From the NCBI GenBank assembly GCA_949152475.1, contig OX424563.1, positions 26,571,001-26,635,000 on the forward strand: a stretch of 64,000 nucleotides of DNA, written 5' to 3'. Within the stretch, counting starts at the first letter, position 1, and each line of letters starts with the position of its first letter. Origin of the DNA: Terebella lapidaria. Its lineage: Eukaryota > Annelida > Polychaeta > Terebellida > Terebellidae. The position numbers and the translations under genes are program-made. Below the pieces are notes generated by a model. It saw nothing but the letters and a program-made list of their open reading frames with translations, did not search any database and had not been told where the DNA came from. Below are positions 32,018-42,650 of the stretch, in pieces.

Positions 32018-32469
32018 TAGTAGCAATTTGGTCATGTGACCTTGAAAATGGAGTCAAAGGTCAAGTTCAAGGTCATCAATATATCAGCATAGATCATTTC
32101 CTATATCTGCACATATAAGATATTGTTTCCTAAGCTGTAAAGTCGATAATAGGCGAGATATCAGCCATTTTGTGCCCTGACCTTGAAAATGAGTTCAAAT
32201 GTCGAATTCAAGGTCATCAAAATAAATATAATTTCCCATATGTCCACAATTGATTCCTAAGCTGTAAAGTCGATAATTAGTGAGATATTAGCCATTTTGT
32301 GCTCTGACATTGAAAATGAAGTCAAATTCAAGGTTTTCAGAATATGCAGTATATAGCATTTCCTATATGTCCACAATTGATTCCTGGTCTCTAATCTCAA
32401 TATTAAGTGAGACATTAACAATGATGTGTCCCATTATAAAGCATAGGAGGATTCAACATGGGAAAGTTA
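32018..32469. repeat. Family-A repeat fragment, right of PLE-2 insertion
   Basis: Three further ~110-bp subunits (GACCTTGAAAATG.AGTC, CACAATTGATTCCTAAGCTG, GTGAGATATTAGCCATTTTG). It is interrupted on its right by the fold-back element at 32470 and continues after 33490 with CATTTGGGACC. Confidence 0.7.
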
Positions 32470-33490
32470 CGGTGGCTGATATGTGACATCTGAATTTTTT
32501 TTTGCAGGACACCAATTTAAAACAAAGCACAATATTCTATTCGTGAATAAAACTATTCTATTCGCAAATAAACCATTCTATTCACGAATAAAACGTTCTA
32601 TTCGCGAATAAAACATTCTATTTGTGAATAAAACATTTTATTCGCGAATAAAACTATTCTATCTGTGAATAAAACATTATATTCGCGAATAAAACATTCT
32701 ATTCGTGAATAAAACATTCTATTCGCGAATAAAACGTTCTATTCTCAAATAAAACGTTCTATTCGCGAATAAAACATTCTATTCGCGAATAAAACATTCT
32801 ATTCGCGAATAAAACGTTCTATTCGCGAATAAAACGTTCTATTCGCGAATAATACTCAATAAGTTACAATTGCTATGAGTAACAAAACTTCTATACATCA
32901 CAGTGACACATCTCGAATATAATGTTTTATTCGCGAATAGAATGTTTTATTCGCAAATAGAATAGTTTTATTCGCGAATAGAACGTTTTATTCGCGAATA
33001 GAACGTTTTATTCGCGAATAGAACGTTTTATTCGCAAATAGAATAGCTTTATTCGCGAATAGAACGTTTTATTCGTGAATAGAATGTTTTATTCGCGAAT
33101 AGAATGTTTTAGTCGTGAATAGAACGTTTTATTCGCAAATAGAAGTTTTATTTGTGAATAGAACGTTTTATTCGTGAATAGAATGTTTTATTCGCGAATA
33201 TAACGTTTTATTCGTGAATAGAATGTTTTATTCGCGAATAGAACGTTTTATTCGCAAATAGAATAGTTTTATTCGCGAATAGAATGTTTTATTCGTGAAT
33301 AGAATGTTTTATTCGCGAATAGGACGTTTTATTCGCGAATAGAACGTTTTATTCACGAATAGAACGTTTCATTCACGAATAGAACGTTTTATTCGCGAAT
33401 AGAATGCTTTTATTCACGAATAGAATATTTAGCTATTCTTTTAAATTGGTGTCCTGCAAACAAAATTTAGATGTCACATATCAGCCACCG
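32470..33490. mobile_element. Fold-back element with opposed arrays of a 20-bp palindromic repeat
   Basis: ~49-bp terminal inverted repeats (CGGTGGCTGATATGTGACAT ... ATGTCACATATCAGCCACCG) flanked by TA on both sides. Inside, about 16 copies of ATTCTATTCGCGAATAAAAC run on the left and about 25 copies of its reverse complement run on the right, around a ~70-base unique spacer. Each unit carries the palindrome TTCGCGAA. The whole can pair into a very long hairpin. No open frame. TA flanks suggest a Tc1/mariner-type insertion preference. Confidence 0.9.
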
Positions 33491-33493
33491 TAG

Positions 33494-34377
33494 AGAGTCC
33501 CATTTGGGACCAATAAAAAAATCAGAATAGCCGCCACAATCATTTGTCATGCATCAATACTTCGACCGTGCAATGTACAAATGTGCAACGGAAACACAGC
33601 GATAGGCGGCCATAAATGATTGTCCGTCTTTCTATGATTCGTGGACAGCTATAAACTGGAAATCCTATCCAAATCGCCCGGTATCGTGATTTGTATTGAT
33701 ATGTCAAGCACAATCGCCGCAAGGCATGGGATATGTTTCCACCCAACACAAAATTGGTTGATTGGTTGTTTTTATGTATCGATTGTATCTTTGATGCATG
33801 GTAATGTAATGTTCCGCCCACTCAGATATTATAGAGATGCATCGTCATCTTTTGCTTGTGGCGATTTTCAGTCATGTGTATCACATATAATGATGGGTAA
33901 TGTCGCCGTATTTGTCGAATTGATGTGTGATATATATATAGTATAGGACGGCAAATTGGTCAATACACAAGAGATACGAACATTTGAATGAAACTTGTTT
34001 ATTTTAGAAATAAACACACAAAAATAAGGCACCAGAAAAACGACTTGGATCTCACTGACAGGTGACACAAAAAAGGCTCTCTCTAGTCAGTTCTCACATA
34101 CAATATTGACATGAAGGATGCTGTTTTATTCCACACACAAACTGTATGGTTTTCATACATCTTGGGAAATATCTCACTTCTAAAATCGTTTGTAATCTAC
34201 AATTGTGAACGTTAAAAAACAAACAACATTTCTCATGCCTCGACCTAGTTTCAATTCAATCACCATGAAAATCGATACTGGGCAAATCAACGATATCCAG
34301 TGTACATTCGCCTTTTTTGCAACACTCAAAAATAACACAATCCAACGAGTCAAAATTGAAATTCCGCTCTCACACAG
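33494..34377 (+). other. Receptor B intron, 3' end
   Basis: Resumed family-A remnant to about 33540, then AT-rich sequence. No second signal exon or other coding match was found before the CTLD acceptor at 34376-34377. Confidence 0.4.
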
Positions 34378-34546
34378 ATTCGGCTTTGACGAAAGTGGGC
34401 TGTGACGTCACACACTCCGTATGCTATTACGAAAACGATATCGATCTCAGTTACGACAACGCCTTGTCCCTTTGTACATCCGTGGGAGCAAACCTTCCAA
34501 CATTTCTAACGTCTGAAATGGAGGAATCGTACAAGGCAAACGTCAG
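34378..34546 (+). CDS. Receptor B exon: N-terminal half of CTLD
   Basis: Acceptor CACACAG, donor CAG|GTATGA, enters with two bases and leaves in phase 2, as in receptor A. It encodes SALTKVGCDVTHSVCYY, LSYDNALSLC and GANLPTFLTSEMEESY. The two N-terminal cysteines of a long-form CTLD are kept. Confidence 0.87.
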
Positions 34547-37500
34547 GTATGACAGGAGGGTGGCACACCGGAGATGATCGGTAAGGTTGTCAGTAAAAAA
34601 AAAAACTGATATATATATATATATATATATTCAAAAAGGAATGATATTATCGGACATAACCATCTCATAAGGTGAGCAACAAGTTGAGTTTCAATAAATT
34701 GTTTGATTGGTTGTTGGAACATTGTTTTCTGATTCCAGCACATTTACAGTAGAATCAACTACACTGTACACACTGTCGGCCGATATTTCCGGATAGAAAA
34801 ATAGTTGGTCGGGTTCAGCTCCTAATTCAAAGTTGTTTAATGTTTTGTATCGGGGTAAAGATTGATACATACATTGCAGAAATACAGACCGTTGGTTGAC
34901 ATGGATAGGGCTGACCGATCGAGCTGAAGAAAACGTATTTGTTTGGGATATGGATGGATCACACCTCAGTTTTCCAAGAGATATCAGCCGAAACAACGAG
35001 CGTCGAAACTGTGTTCAAAACAGGCAGGACGGTGCTTGGAGAACACACAATTGCGATGCAGAAGCACGAGTCCTGTGCATGTTTTCATGTAAGTGATAAC
35101 ACTGTAATACACGAATATTTTCAATCGCATAACCCAAGTTCCATTCATTGATACCGTGCTATGTACTGTAAAAAAACACACACATATCTAAGCATAAATA
35201 TATATGGACATTGAGAAAACATGCAATTTTTTGCTGGAGAAAAATTATTGTGAATGAAAATTTGCATGCGCTCTTCACGTTCATAAATATAGATGAAACA
35301 ACCACGTCGGCACTTGACGCTAGCACCTTGAAAGATTTGGTAACAACTACACAGGCAGCTTCTCCGACAACTCAAAGCGAAGGTAAAACCTCAACTCAAA
35401 CTGTACCAGCTCCGCCGACGAAGTCACCTTCTGCTGCCTTACCTGTACGGAAGACAAGAACAACTGTGGCATCAACGCAGGCAATAGCCACTTCCTCGAA
35501 ATATACTGCTACAGCCATGACGACATTGGCGCCATCCGCAACTGACAAAGAAACACATGGCAGGCCAACCCAGGAAGCTACAGAAAACGTGTCAACTGAG
35601 AGAGATGTGTTATTTACAAGCACGTTAGATATTGCAACGACAACTGTGACGAAATCACCAGACACTGCTTCACAAAGCACTGCCATCCGGGACAACGACA
35701 GAAGTGTTGTCCCACTAACTACCAGTGAGACTGTCACAAAGAGACCGACGACAGACTATTTAACGACAGGGCTATCAGATGACATGTCATCGACTGGAAT
35801 GCCAGCCGGAGATACTCAAACTGAGTTGTCAACCGCAGATTCTCCACCAATCATAACCACTTTAAATGCAGAAGCATCATCCGTAGATAGCTCCACGCGT
35901 GGTAAGCAGTTCTCCACAACCATGGACACAACGACCACCGAAGTCACTTCTACTACTAGTATTGATCAACATCATTCCATTGTCCAACGAAGTCCAACAA
36001 GTGATACGCCCCTTATAACAGTTAATGAAGGGACAGTACTCAGTGAATATTCATCCACGAGTCAACCTAGCGGTATTATACAAACGAGTAATTTGCCAGC
36101 GTTAATGGTTCCCACCACTGTCCGAAGTACGACTGATGACATGGGCACCAACATGAAACAGATTCCTACCACTACAGAATCAAAGATTGAAGAAGGTATA
36201 CTAGTATACTCTTGTGATTTGTGCGATGATTCAATTTTGGTGCATGTATATAGAGAGACGAAGCCACAACGTTCCTGATTGCAAATAATGAAATGATTTA
36301 CACTTATAATCCGCCATCGGGTTCTGAACAACTCAAAGTGATATTGCTCATTAGAAGAAAATGATATGCTTTTGTCCAGAATAACGTCGGTAATCTATAA
36401 TTAACTAACTAGAAAGGACATTGCTCATCCATAGCCTACTTGTGTGTGATCGTGTGAAGATGCACTGTTTGACATCCAGTGGTGCGATCGATGCTTCGCG
36501 AGTACTATCAACAATCATAGAAACTCATTGATTGAGTGTTGCATAACTGTATGAGCTGCGACTGATATGAAATCTAAGGATTACAAAATGTGACAAAAAA
36601 ACATGAAAAGTGTGTAGAACATTGTGAATGCATTGATGCAAATGAATTAAATGCATCATCTTATTCACAGAAGACCACCTAGTAATGTGTCCCGAGGTTC
36701 CATCCACAAGAACCACACAAGTTGTGGGCGTGGGTCGGCGGGTCGGATCTGTGATCACGTTAGTCTGCAGTCTCGACCACGTGTTTCCAGAAGGAGGCTC
36801 TGTACGAGTGCCACGGTGCGAAGGTATGATGCTCTCCCGTTGTGATGACTTTTGAATAGAACTGAATTATTTTGGTGGTATATAACATATTGATCGACGT
36901 TAAAATCATGGCACAAATCATTTTTCCACTCACCATTTCGAGAGAGTATAAATAAATAGTTAACGATACAATTCTGTTCAACTTCCAGCTGTGGTCTGTA
37001 CAAACGTACCTACAAATGCTCAGGTATCAATCGTTGGGAAGCCTCAGAATCCTCCTGATATTACAAATGTTGGCGACATGATACGACTGCACTGTGATGG
37101 TGGCCAGCGTCGGTTCAACTTTCCACATGGTATTGACGTGTTAGAAACAAAGTGTACACGGGAACGAGAGGAGTCCTTCTGGACTTCACCCAATTGGACA
37201 TGTGCAGGTGAAATAATTTTAATATATTTTTTTTGTAAATGACCGGATATCAGTTGTAAAACCCACTACATTCCTGACCATTCGTCTCCGCATTTTCACA
37301 TTATTTAAGGTTTGTTTTTGGCATCATCATTATCCGATGATATTGATAATAGAATCATATGTATTTCGAGCTAAGATTGTTTTCTTCACGTGTCTAGTGC
37401 GGTGCCCGCCGCTCCCTCTGACGCTCCACTCATCCTTCTCACCCATTGGTTACGTCACTGATATTGGTGCTCAAGTAGTGATGACGTGTGGCCCCGGATA

Positions 37501-40500
37501 CAAGCTGGAAGACGGCACGAAGAGTCAGCTGGTTGAGTGTCAGAGGAAAGCGCAGTGGAGTGATATCGGGACATGTAGAGGTGCGGAGAGTGAAACCGTA
37601 TACAAAAAACGATTTTTTTTCATTACAGACCTATTAGTGCAGATCAACAGAGGAAAGAAACACAACTGAACACTCTCTTAACACAACCATCACCATACAC
37701 CTCTTCATGTATTTATATGTTATCATGTGAAACTGCATTTTTCTTCAGTCGAAGTATGTCCCAAACTTACTACGCCGATGCACAGCTTACTGAACACCAC
37801 TGTGACAGTGTTCGGCACGCATGTGAATATCACGTGTCTCTCGGGATACCATATGCTTGGGATAGGAACGAGTGACGTCATTTCCTGTATGCAAGGAGAG
37901 TTATGGAGTCACACAACGACGGATTGTGAACGTACGTTTGCACGAAACTGGTGGTAGAATCTGTGCAAGTTATACAAGGGCTCTATTGTATTTCATACTC
38001 TAATTGGTTACAGTTGTGATTTGCGATGATTTACCGAGCTTGGATAATGTAGACTCGCCTACCATCGACCGAGTGAACAATTCAGCGCATTTTTTGTACG
38101 GAACCACGGCATCGTACGACTGTCTCGATAGCTTTAGATTCCCAGACGGTCACGACAGTAAAACTGTCAGCTGCACAGCCACTGGGAGCTGGACAGAAAC
38201 ACTGCACTCCTGCCAAGGTATGGCAAAGTAATCTCAACGTATTTCCTCAGCCTTGTCCCAAATGGATTTCCGATTGTTCAAGGTTATTCTCAATGGTTCA
38301 ATTTGGTGGCATTGTGGAACTCGGAAACTAAACCTGCTGCAAAACGTGTGACGAGGTCTAATTCTCATATATTCCCTAACTTTGTCTATTCCTGAACCCA
38401 ACGTAGATTGCTCCCAAATAGATTTTAAAAATTTGCAGTCACGTCAAATCATATGTGATATTTCATTCTCTCACATCTATTATCTACAGAAAACGTATGT
38501 ACCCCAGTACCAGACATACCGAACTCCTCGGGGAACAGTTCCCTGGCAGTGCTGAGTTCCGTGGTACGTGTCACGTGTACTCCGGGGTATCAGTTCAGTC
38601 CCGAAGTAACGGCCGTGGACATTCACTGCGGAGTAGATGGTTGGAATGTAACGAGTGGAATGGCTTGCCATGGTAGGAAGAATGATAAATGTAGATCTGA
38701 TAAAAGGCGCCGAGAGGATTCTGTTATTTATAAAAGTCGTTAGTGGATAGTTTGTAATAGAATATTTGTTTCAGTCAATGTTTTCTTTCAGTTAAGAACT
38801 GTCTAGCACTAAGCGTACCTCGGAGCACGCTGAACACCACGGATACTGCTTATGGGACATATGCGTTGGTCTCCTGTGATATTGGATACAGAGTGCATGG
38901 ACGTCAATACGTCACGGTCACGTGTCTTGAATCTGGCCAATGGGATCAGACCGTGGAGTGTACCCGTAGGTATATTCAAGTATTTAGAATGTACCTGCAA
39001 ATAGCAATAAATACTTGTGTGTCCGGAAAAAAAATCATAGGGTGTTTAAATGATACAAACGTTTCAGGGGGCCGATTAATATTCCAAGAACATTGTGTTC
39101 ATTTTTATGTGAAAAAGATGGTCCCAATAAGTAAGCATGCTCCCATTATTGTGTGTGTATGGTATCACTTGCAATCGTTTGTGGATAAGCCCTCTTCTGT
39201 GTGTATTTTGCATCAAATGAACGAATATGGGGATAATGCAAGTGTTTTTTTAGATGGAGAAAGATCAACTCTATTCCCCGAAAATAGTTCATTGAGTCGA
39301 GTATGTCAAACATGCTAATGTCACTGGAAACAAAACATTCAAATCATGTTCAGATGTAGAAAGTCCATGACGGGCCCCGTATGATGGGACTAAAATCAAC
39401 TCTGAGTAGCTTGCCAGCTCGGATTTGAGGACGTCAAATTACATTGTATATAAAAAGTCATACTGAGCAGGGCGATGTGGCATGAATGTGTGGAGGTCAT
39501 ATTTTAAAAATTAGACAAGGCAGTAAAGTGTTTATTATTGTGGGTATATATGAACGTTTTCGTCTTGTTTCAGCTGTTGATTGTGGGTCACCTCCAGAAG
39601 CACTCAACGCCATGTATGACTCTGGGGTGGCGAGAACATACCAGTCCAAACTGGTGTACACCTGTCGTCAAGGTTACTGGTTTGGTAGAGGTGTGTTCAC
39701 TGCCAGGAGTGAATGTACGTCAAGCGGATTATGGAGTGCAGTTCCTGGTTGCACACGTGAGTCAATTTTATATTCATGATCAGGACATAGAGTTATCAAA
39801 TTCCAAAACTACATTTCGAGATCATTGACCTATGGGCCTCGTCATAATTTGTTTGTCAGAAGGTGTGCCCTAAAATGCGTCCAGTATTATTAGTTTGAAA
39901 CCAAAAATGGGTAAATCGAACGAATGCATTAACGAGAATCAGTACTATCGTATGTTGTGCTTGCTGTGGAATGGATAGCTGTCGTGGTGAATTTCGTTTC
40001 AGTATCGTACGATGATGGAAGGACAAACAAGTGGAAGTGAAAACACGTCTATAGTGTTTTCACTTCTTTTATATAATGATGCTATTTAGAAGCGGACATT
40101 GGCCTCATAATCGTGTAAAATAATAAAGGTGCGAACTCCATACACACCACTATGCACTGTGCACACTTTTCAGCTCTGCATTGTGCGTCCATTCCCTACT
40201 GGGAGGGAATTGTGCCAGATACCCACGACAACAGTTTCGGTGTCACTGTGAATTATACATGTGACAATAGGACGGTGTTTAGTGACGGCCCAGGGTACAA
40301 AGTAGCCACGTGCGGTGACAGGGGAGAGTGGGATCCATCGATACACAGTTGTCTGGGTAGGCAATATATTGTCGTGGATGTACGTGTTGCTGTGGTAGAA
40401 AACACGTTCTTTATTCAGATTTGTGTGTCTTGGTATCAAAATAGTTAACTCATTTCCCATTTTCTATAACAAGTATTTGAGAAAACCTACAATCTACAGC

Positions 40501-40938
40501 AAACACAAGTATGCAGGTGTATGTTTCAAACGGTAATTGTATATATATATGAATTTCAGTATCGAAAATCATCATATAAATTTACTCGTTCTCAGTAGAA
40601 TACACAATGCCACTAAATATACGGGCAGAGTATTGTCACAAACTACATTTGTAAGTTTAATCTTGCTTTAAGCGATCCCTACACCACCATCCGTGATACC
40701 ACCAGAAGAAGCGGAAAACGCGGAGACAGTTGGCATGGTAACACTTGGAGTATGTGGAACTCTACTTGTGCTATTGGTAGTGATTGATCTCCCAGCGCTG
40801 ATTGGCCAACTTGCACGCATGCTCAGTAACATCAGCCAATCAGGATGTGTCAATAGATTCCGCGTCATACGAACACACCACAAGGTTTCCCGTGGATCTC
40901 ACTTGAAATATGCGGAAACTCGGAAACATACAGACTGA
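34378..40938 (+). CDS. Receptor B: CTLD - mucin - nine sushi - TM protein (13 exons plus candidate signal exon)
   Basis: Paralogue of receptor A with the same exon plan: 34378-34546, 34880-35088, 35293-36195, 36671-36823, 36989-37207, 37398-37580, 37749-37931, 38014-38217, 38490-38672, 38792-38965, 39574-39756, 40174-40356, 40673-40938. All boundaries are AG/GT and in phase; about 1065 residues without leader. The likely first exon is 23881-23944 or 21926-21995, giving a 10-12 kb first intron filled with PLE-2 and fold-back DNA. The mucin and tail ends are strongly diverged from A, while several sushi exons are almost identical. Sushi 1 has lost 13 residues including its third Cys and Trp. 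No stop or frame loss is seen, so it appears functional. Cell-surface adhesion or pathogen recognition is inferred from domains only. Confidence 0.85.
34602..34631. repeat. (AT)n microsatellite
   Basis: About 13 TA/AT dinucleotides in the CTLD intron of receptor B. Confidence 0.8.
34880..35088 (+). CDS. Receptor B exon: C-terminal half of CTLD
   Basis: Acceptor ATTGCAG, donor TCAT|GTAAGT, phase 2 to phase 1. It encodes RWLTWIGLTDRAEENVFVW, then RRNCVQNRQDGAWRTHNC and ARVLCM. Core cysteines and WIGL are kept; EPN/QPD is absent, as in receptor A. Confidence 0.9.
35293..36195 (+). CDS. Receptor B exon: Thr/Ser-rich mucin-like stalk
   Basis: One 903-base exon (301 residues), acceptor AATATAG, donor GAAG|GTATAC, phase 1-1. 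Thr/Ser-rich without cysteines. Only the composition and the first E-x-T-T residues resemble receptor A; the repeats differ, so the stalk has evolved by turnover of low-complexity sequence. The open frame upstream of 35293 is intron. Confidence 0.87.
36196..36670 (+). other. Intron of receptor B, nothing recognised
   Basis: Intron between the mucin exon and sushi 1. AT-rich, no repeat or hidden exon seen. Confidence 0.5.
36671..36823 (+). CDS. Receptor B exon: sushi domain 1, shortened
   Basis: Acceptor TTATTCACAG, donor GAAG|GTATGA, phase 1-1, 51 residues against 64 in receptor A. From VMCPEVPSTRTT to FPEGGS it is almost identical to receptor A. Then a net 39 bases are missing in frame, removing the SLVCLTSGRW stretch with the third Cys and the core Trp. 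The last Cys (PRCEG) remains, leaving three cysteines, so one disulphide of the fold cannot form. Confidence 0.88.
36989..37207 (+). CDS. Receptor B exon: sushi domain 2
   Basis: Acceptor ACTTCCAG, donor GCAG|GTGAAA, phase 1-1, 73 residues. Cysteines in VVCTNVP, RLHCDGG, TKCTRE, NWTCAG; Trp in SFWTSPNW. Diverged from receptor A except at core positions. Confidence 0.9.
37398..37580 (+). CDS. Receptor B exon: sushi domain 3
   Basis: Acceptor TGTCTAG, donor AGAG|GTGCGG, phase 1-1, 61 residues. Cysteines in RCPPLP, MTCGPGY, VECQRK, GTCRG; Trp in AQWSD. About ten base differences from receptor A over the exon. Confidence 0.9.
37749..37931 (+). CDS. Receptor B exon: sushi domain 4
   Basis: Acceptor TTCTTCAG, donor GAAC|GTACGT, phase 1-1, 61 residues. 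Cysteines in EVCPKL, NITCLSGY, ISCMQG, TDCE; Trp in ELWSHT. Clearly more diverged from A than sushi 3 and 6. Confidence 0.9.
38014..38217 (+). CDS. Receptor B exon: sushi domain 5
   Basis: Acceptor GGTTACAG, donor CAAG|GTATGG, phase 1-1, 68 residues. Cysteines in VICDDLP, SYDCLDS, VSCTAT, HSCQG; Trp in SWTETL. Shares the TIDRVNNSA.FLYGT spacer with receptor A. Confidence 0.9.
38490..38672 (+). CDS. Receptor B exon: sushi domain 6
   Basis: Acceptor TCTACAG, donor CATG|GTAGGA, phase 1-1, 61 residues. Cysteines in VCTPVP, VTCTPGY, IHCGVD, MACHG; Trp in GWNVTS. Its first ~120 bases are nearly identical to receptor A even at synonymous positions. Confidence 0.9.
38792..38965 (+). CDS. Receptor B exon: sushi domain 7
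   Basis: Acceptor TTTCTTTCAG, donor ACCC|GTAGGT, phase 1-1, 58 residues. Cysteines in KNCLAL, VSCDIGY, VTCLES, VECT; Trp in GQWDQT. Confidence 0.9.
38966..39573 (+). other. Intron of receptor B, nothing recognised
   Basis: Long intron between sushi 7 and 8. The open frame running from the exon to 39318 is read-through without domain content. Confidence 0.5.
39574..39756 (+). CDS. Receptor B exon: sushi domain 8
   Basis: Acceptor TTGTTTCAG, donor ACAC|GTGAGT, phase 1-1, 61 residues. Cysteines in VDCGSPP, VYTCRQGYW, SECTSS, PGCT; Trp in GLWSAV. Confidence 0.9.
40174..40356 (+). CDS. Receptor B exon: sushi domain 9
   Basis: Acceptor CTTTTCAG, donor CTGG|GTAGGC, phase 1-1, 61 residues. Cysteines in LHCASIP, NYTCDN, ATCGDRG, HSCLG; Trp in GEWDPSI. 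Only a handful of base differences from receptor A. Confidence 0.9.
40673..40938 (+). CDS. Receptor B last exon: transmembrane helix and cytoplasmic tail
   Basis: Acceptor CTTGCTTTAAG, stop TGA at 40936-40938. PPEEAENAE precedes the helix TVGMVTLGVCGTLLVLLVVI, then DLPALIGQLARMLSNISQS, the same block as in receptor A. The distal tail (VIRTHHKVSRGSHLKYAE) is basic and differs from A. No AATAAA was found within 600 bases downstream; ATTAAA near 41457 is the nearest alternative. Confidence 0.9.
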
Positions 40939-41680
40939 ACACACCAGGAAAAACATTTGCTCAACCTTGAATACTGCAGAAACATTGGGAAGAAGTATAA
41001 TTCAAGACATCTTCCTTAATTATTAGTTGACAAGACTATATTCACGATACATTTCAAATGGTTATCACCCCAATCGATATTTTGTCATTTTGATGGCTTC
41101 ACACCACCAGAGTCACGAGTGTGTCGCCTACCACAAGTTTCGGCATTGGTACTATTAACGATATGAAGGGCCTTTTGTGTAACTGGAGTATATGCAATGG
41201 ACGTTATCTATAATACAATGTGAGCAAGCTATGTACAGCTGTCAAAGAGAACACTGCAGCCTCTGTGATATCGGATCAACTATTTAGTTAATTCGACGTA
41301 TTTTCGGGCGGTACCTCAGGGTTCAGCTGAGAGCTCACACATCATTTGTGACACAAAAGTCTGCTCTTATGCCGCCCTTCAGTGCTATCACAGTAAACAC
41401 CGTATCAGTTGAATGCTGTAAATATTAATAACCATCATTCACATTGCTTGGTTAATCATTAAAACGTTTCAATACATGGATCATTGCATGCTTTTGTCAT
41501 GCTGTCGACGAGACAGACACTCCAATGCGATGTAGATGTAAACGATTATGATCATTTGAGAACGTGTGAATGCCGTACACTTGTCAGTCATACAAAAATT
41601 GTATTTCTCTAGAAATAGCATTGTGATCAAAGTATATACGTTTCATGAGCAGGTAGGTCTACTTATAATTATGTACCAAG
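40939..41680 (+). other. 3' flank of receptor B, duplicate of receptor A flank
   Basis: About 41145-41600 matches 17870-18290 downstream of receptor A, showing that the tandem gene duplication included at least 2 kb of 3' DNA. No gene seen. Confidence 0.6.
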
Positions 41681-41689
41681 TTGCATCAC

Positions 41690-42650
41690 AATCACCACGA
41701 CTCCTTATCACAGCGTGTTTTCTTTGAGACAGGAACCCGTGCAGTTTGGTGACGATATCCAGGCTGATGTTTCCTCAGGCAGTGTGAATAGATCTGATCA
41801 GATCTGCATTATTTGCTGATCGGTCCCATTGGATGGCTGTACCAACATCATCCCACAGATTTTCTATGATGTTAAGATATGGAACTGTGCTGGCTACTGG
41901 ATGTCTGGATATCATTCCTTTCGACCCAAAGTTCAACTGTTCGAGCTCTGCGCCAGTGCATTGTCATATCGAAAAATAAAAGATGTTTTCAACCCCAAAC
42001 GTGTTAGCAATGGACTGTGTCATGTTCTGATCCAGAATGTCGATATAAATTTGCTGGATGATCGATTCTTCAACGACGACAAGCTCACCAACACCGTCGA
42101 AGCAAACCATCGAAGCAATGTTCGACATCTAAAAATTTCGACTTCCACGTTAAACCCTTACTCTATCATCATCGAAGTCCAGGTTGAACCTTGACTTGTC
42201 CGAAAACACCAGACGATTCCAGTGATACTGCGCTGTCCAGTTCTGTACTCGAGTACACCATCTTACCCATTGGTTTTCATTGTGAGACCCGGCTGTAGAT
42301 GGTCATACTATTGAGTCAGCGTTTGGTTGTTTCCTAAACATTCGGAGCTGTAATTCCAGAAGGCGTTGATTCTGGTTTGAGTCCGGAACTGTCATTCCAC
42401 AAGGCATTGGTTCTGGCCAGTAATGAAAACATGTGCTGCCTGATCAGACGACAGAGGACTCGGTCTACTCTGTATTTTGTTTTCAGAGGTCGACCCGTTC
42501 AACGATTTTTGGCTGTGGAATCATTTTCCTTTGAACTTTCTCCAAACTCCAAATTCCCAGGTGTCTGGCAATCCTGGTCAGGCTAACTCCGACTTGCCAC
42601 ATGTTAATGATGATTGACCTCGGTGTCATGTCTCGTCTCCTTCCCATGAT
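41690..42650 (-). pseudogene. Decayed Tc1/mariner transposase
   Basis: On the minus strand, from about 42645 down, the recognisable pieces are GRRRDMTPRSI...IARHLGIWS (N-terminal helix-turn-helix region), then YHWNRLVFSDKSRFNLDFDDDRVRV around the second catalytic Asp region, then a degraded VPYLNIIENLWDDVG block that matches SPDLNPIEHLWDELG near the last catalytic residue. The frame is broken by several shifts and stops, for example after DDDRVRV near 42150. The plus-strand open frame at 41829-42194 is its antisense shadow. It interrupts DNA that is continuous in the receptor A flank, so it arrived after the gene duplication. Confidence 0.8.

Noticed and set aside
32530-33430. Regular 20-bp repeats resembling a CRISPR array
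   Set aside because: No unique spacers, units directly abut and reverse direction midway, and the context is a eukaryotic fold-back element.
41829-42194. 121-codon plus-strand open frame
   Set aside because: Antisense to the Tc1 transposase remnant, which is recognisable on the minus strand.
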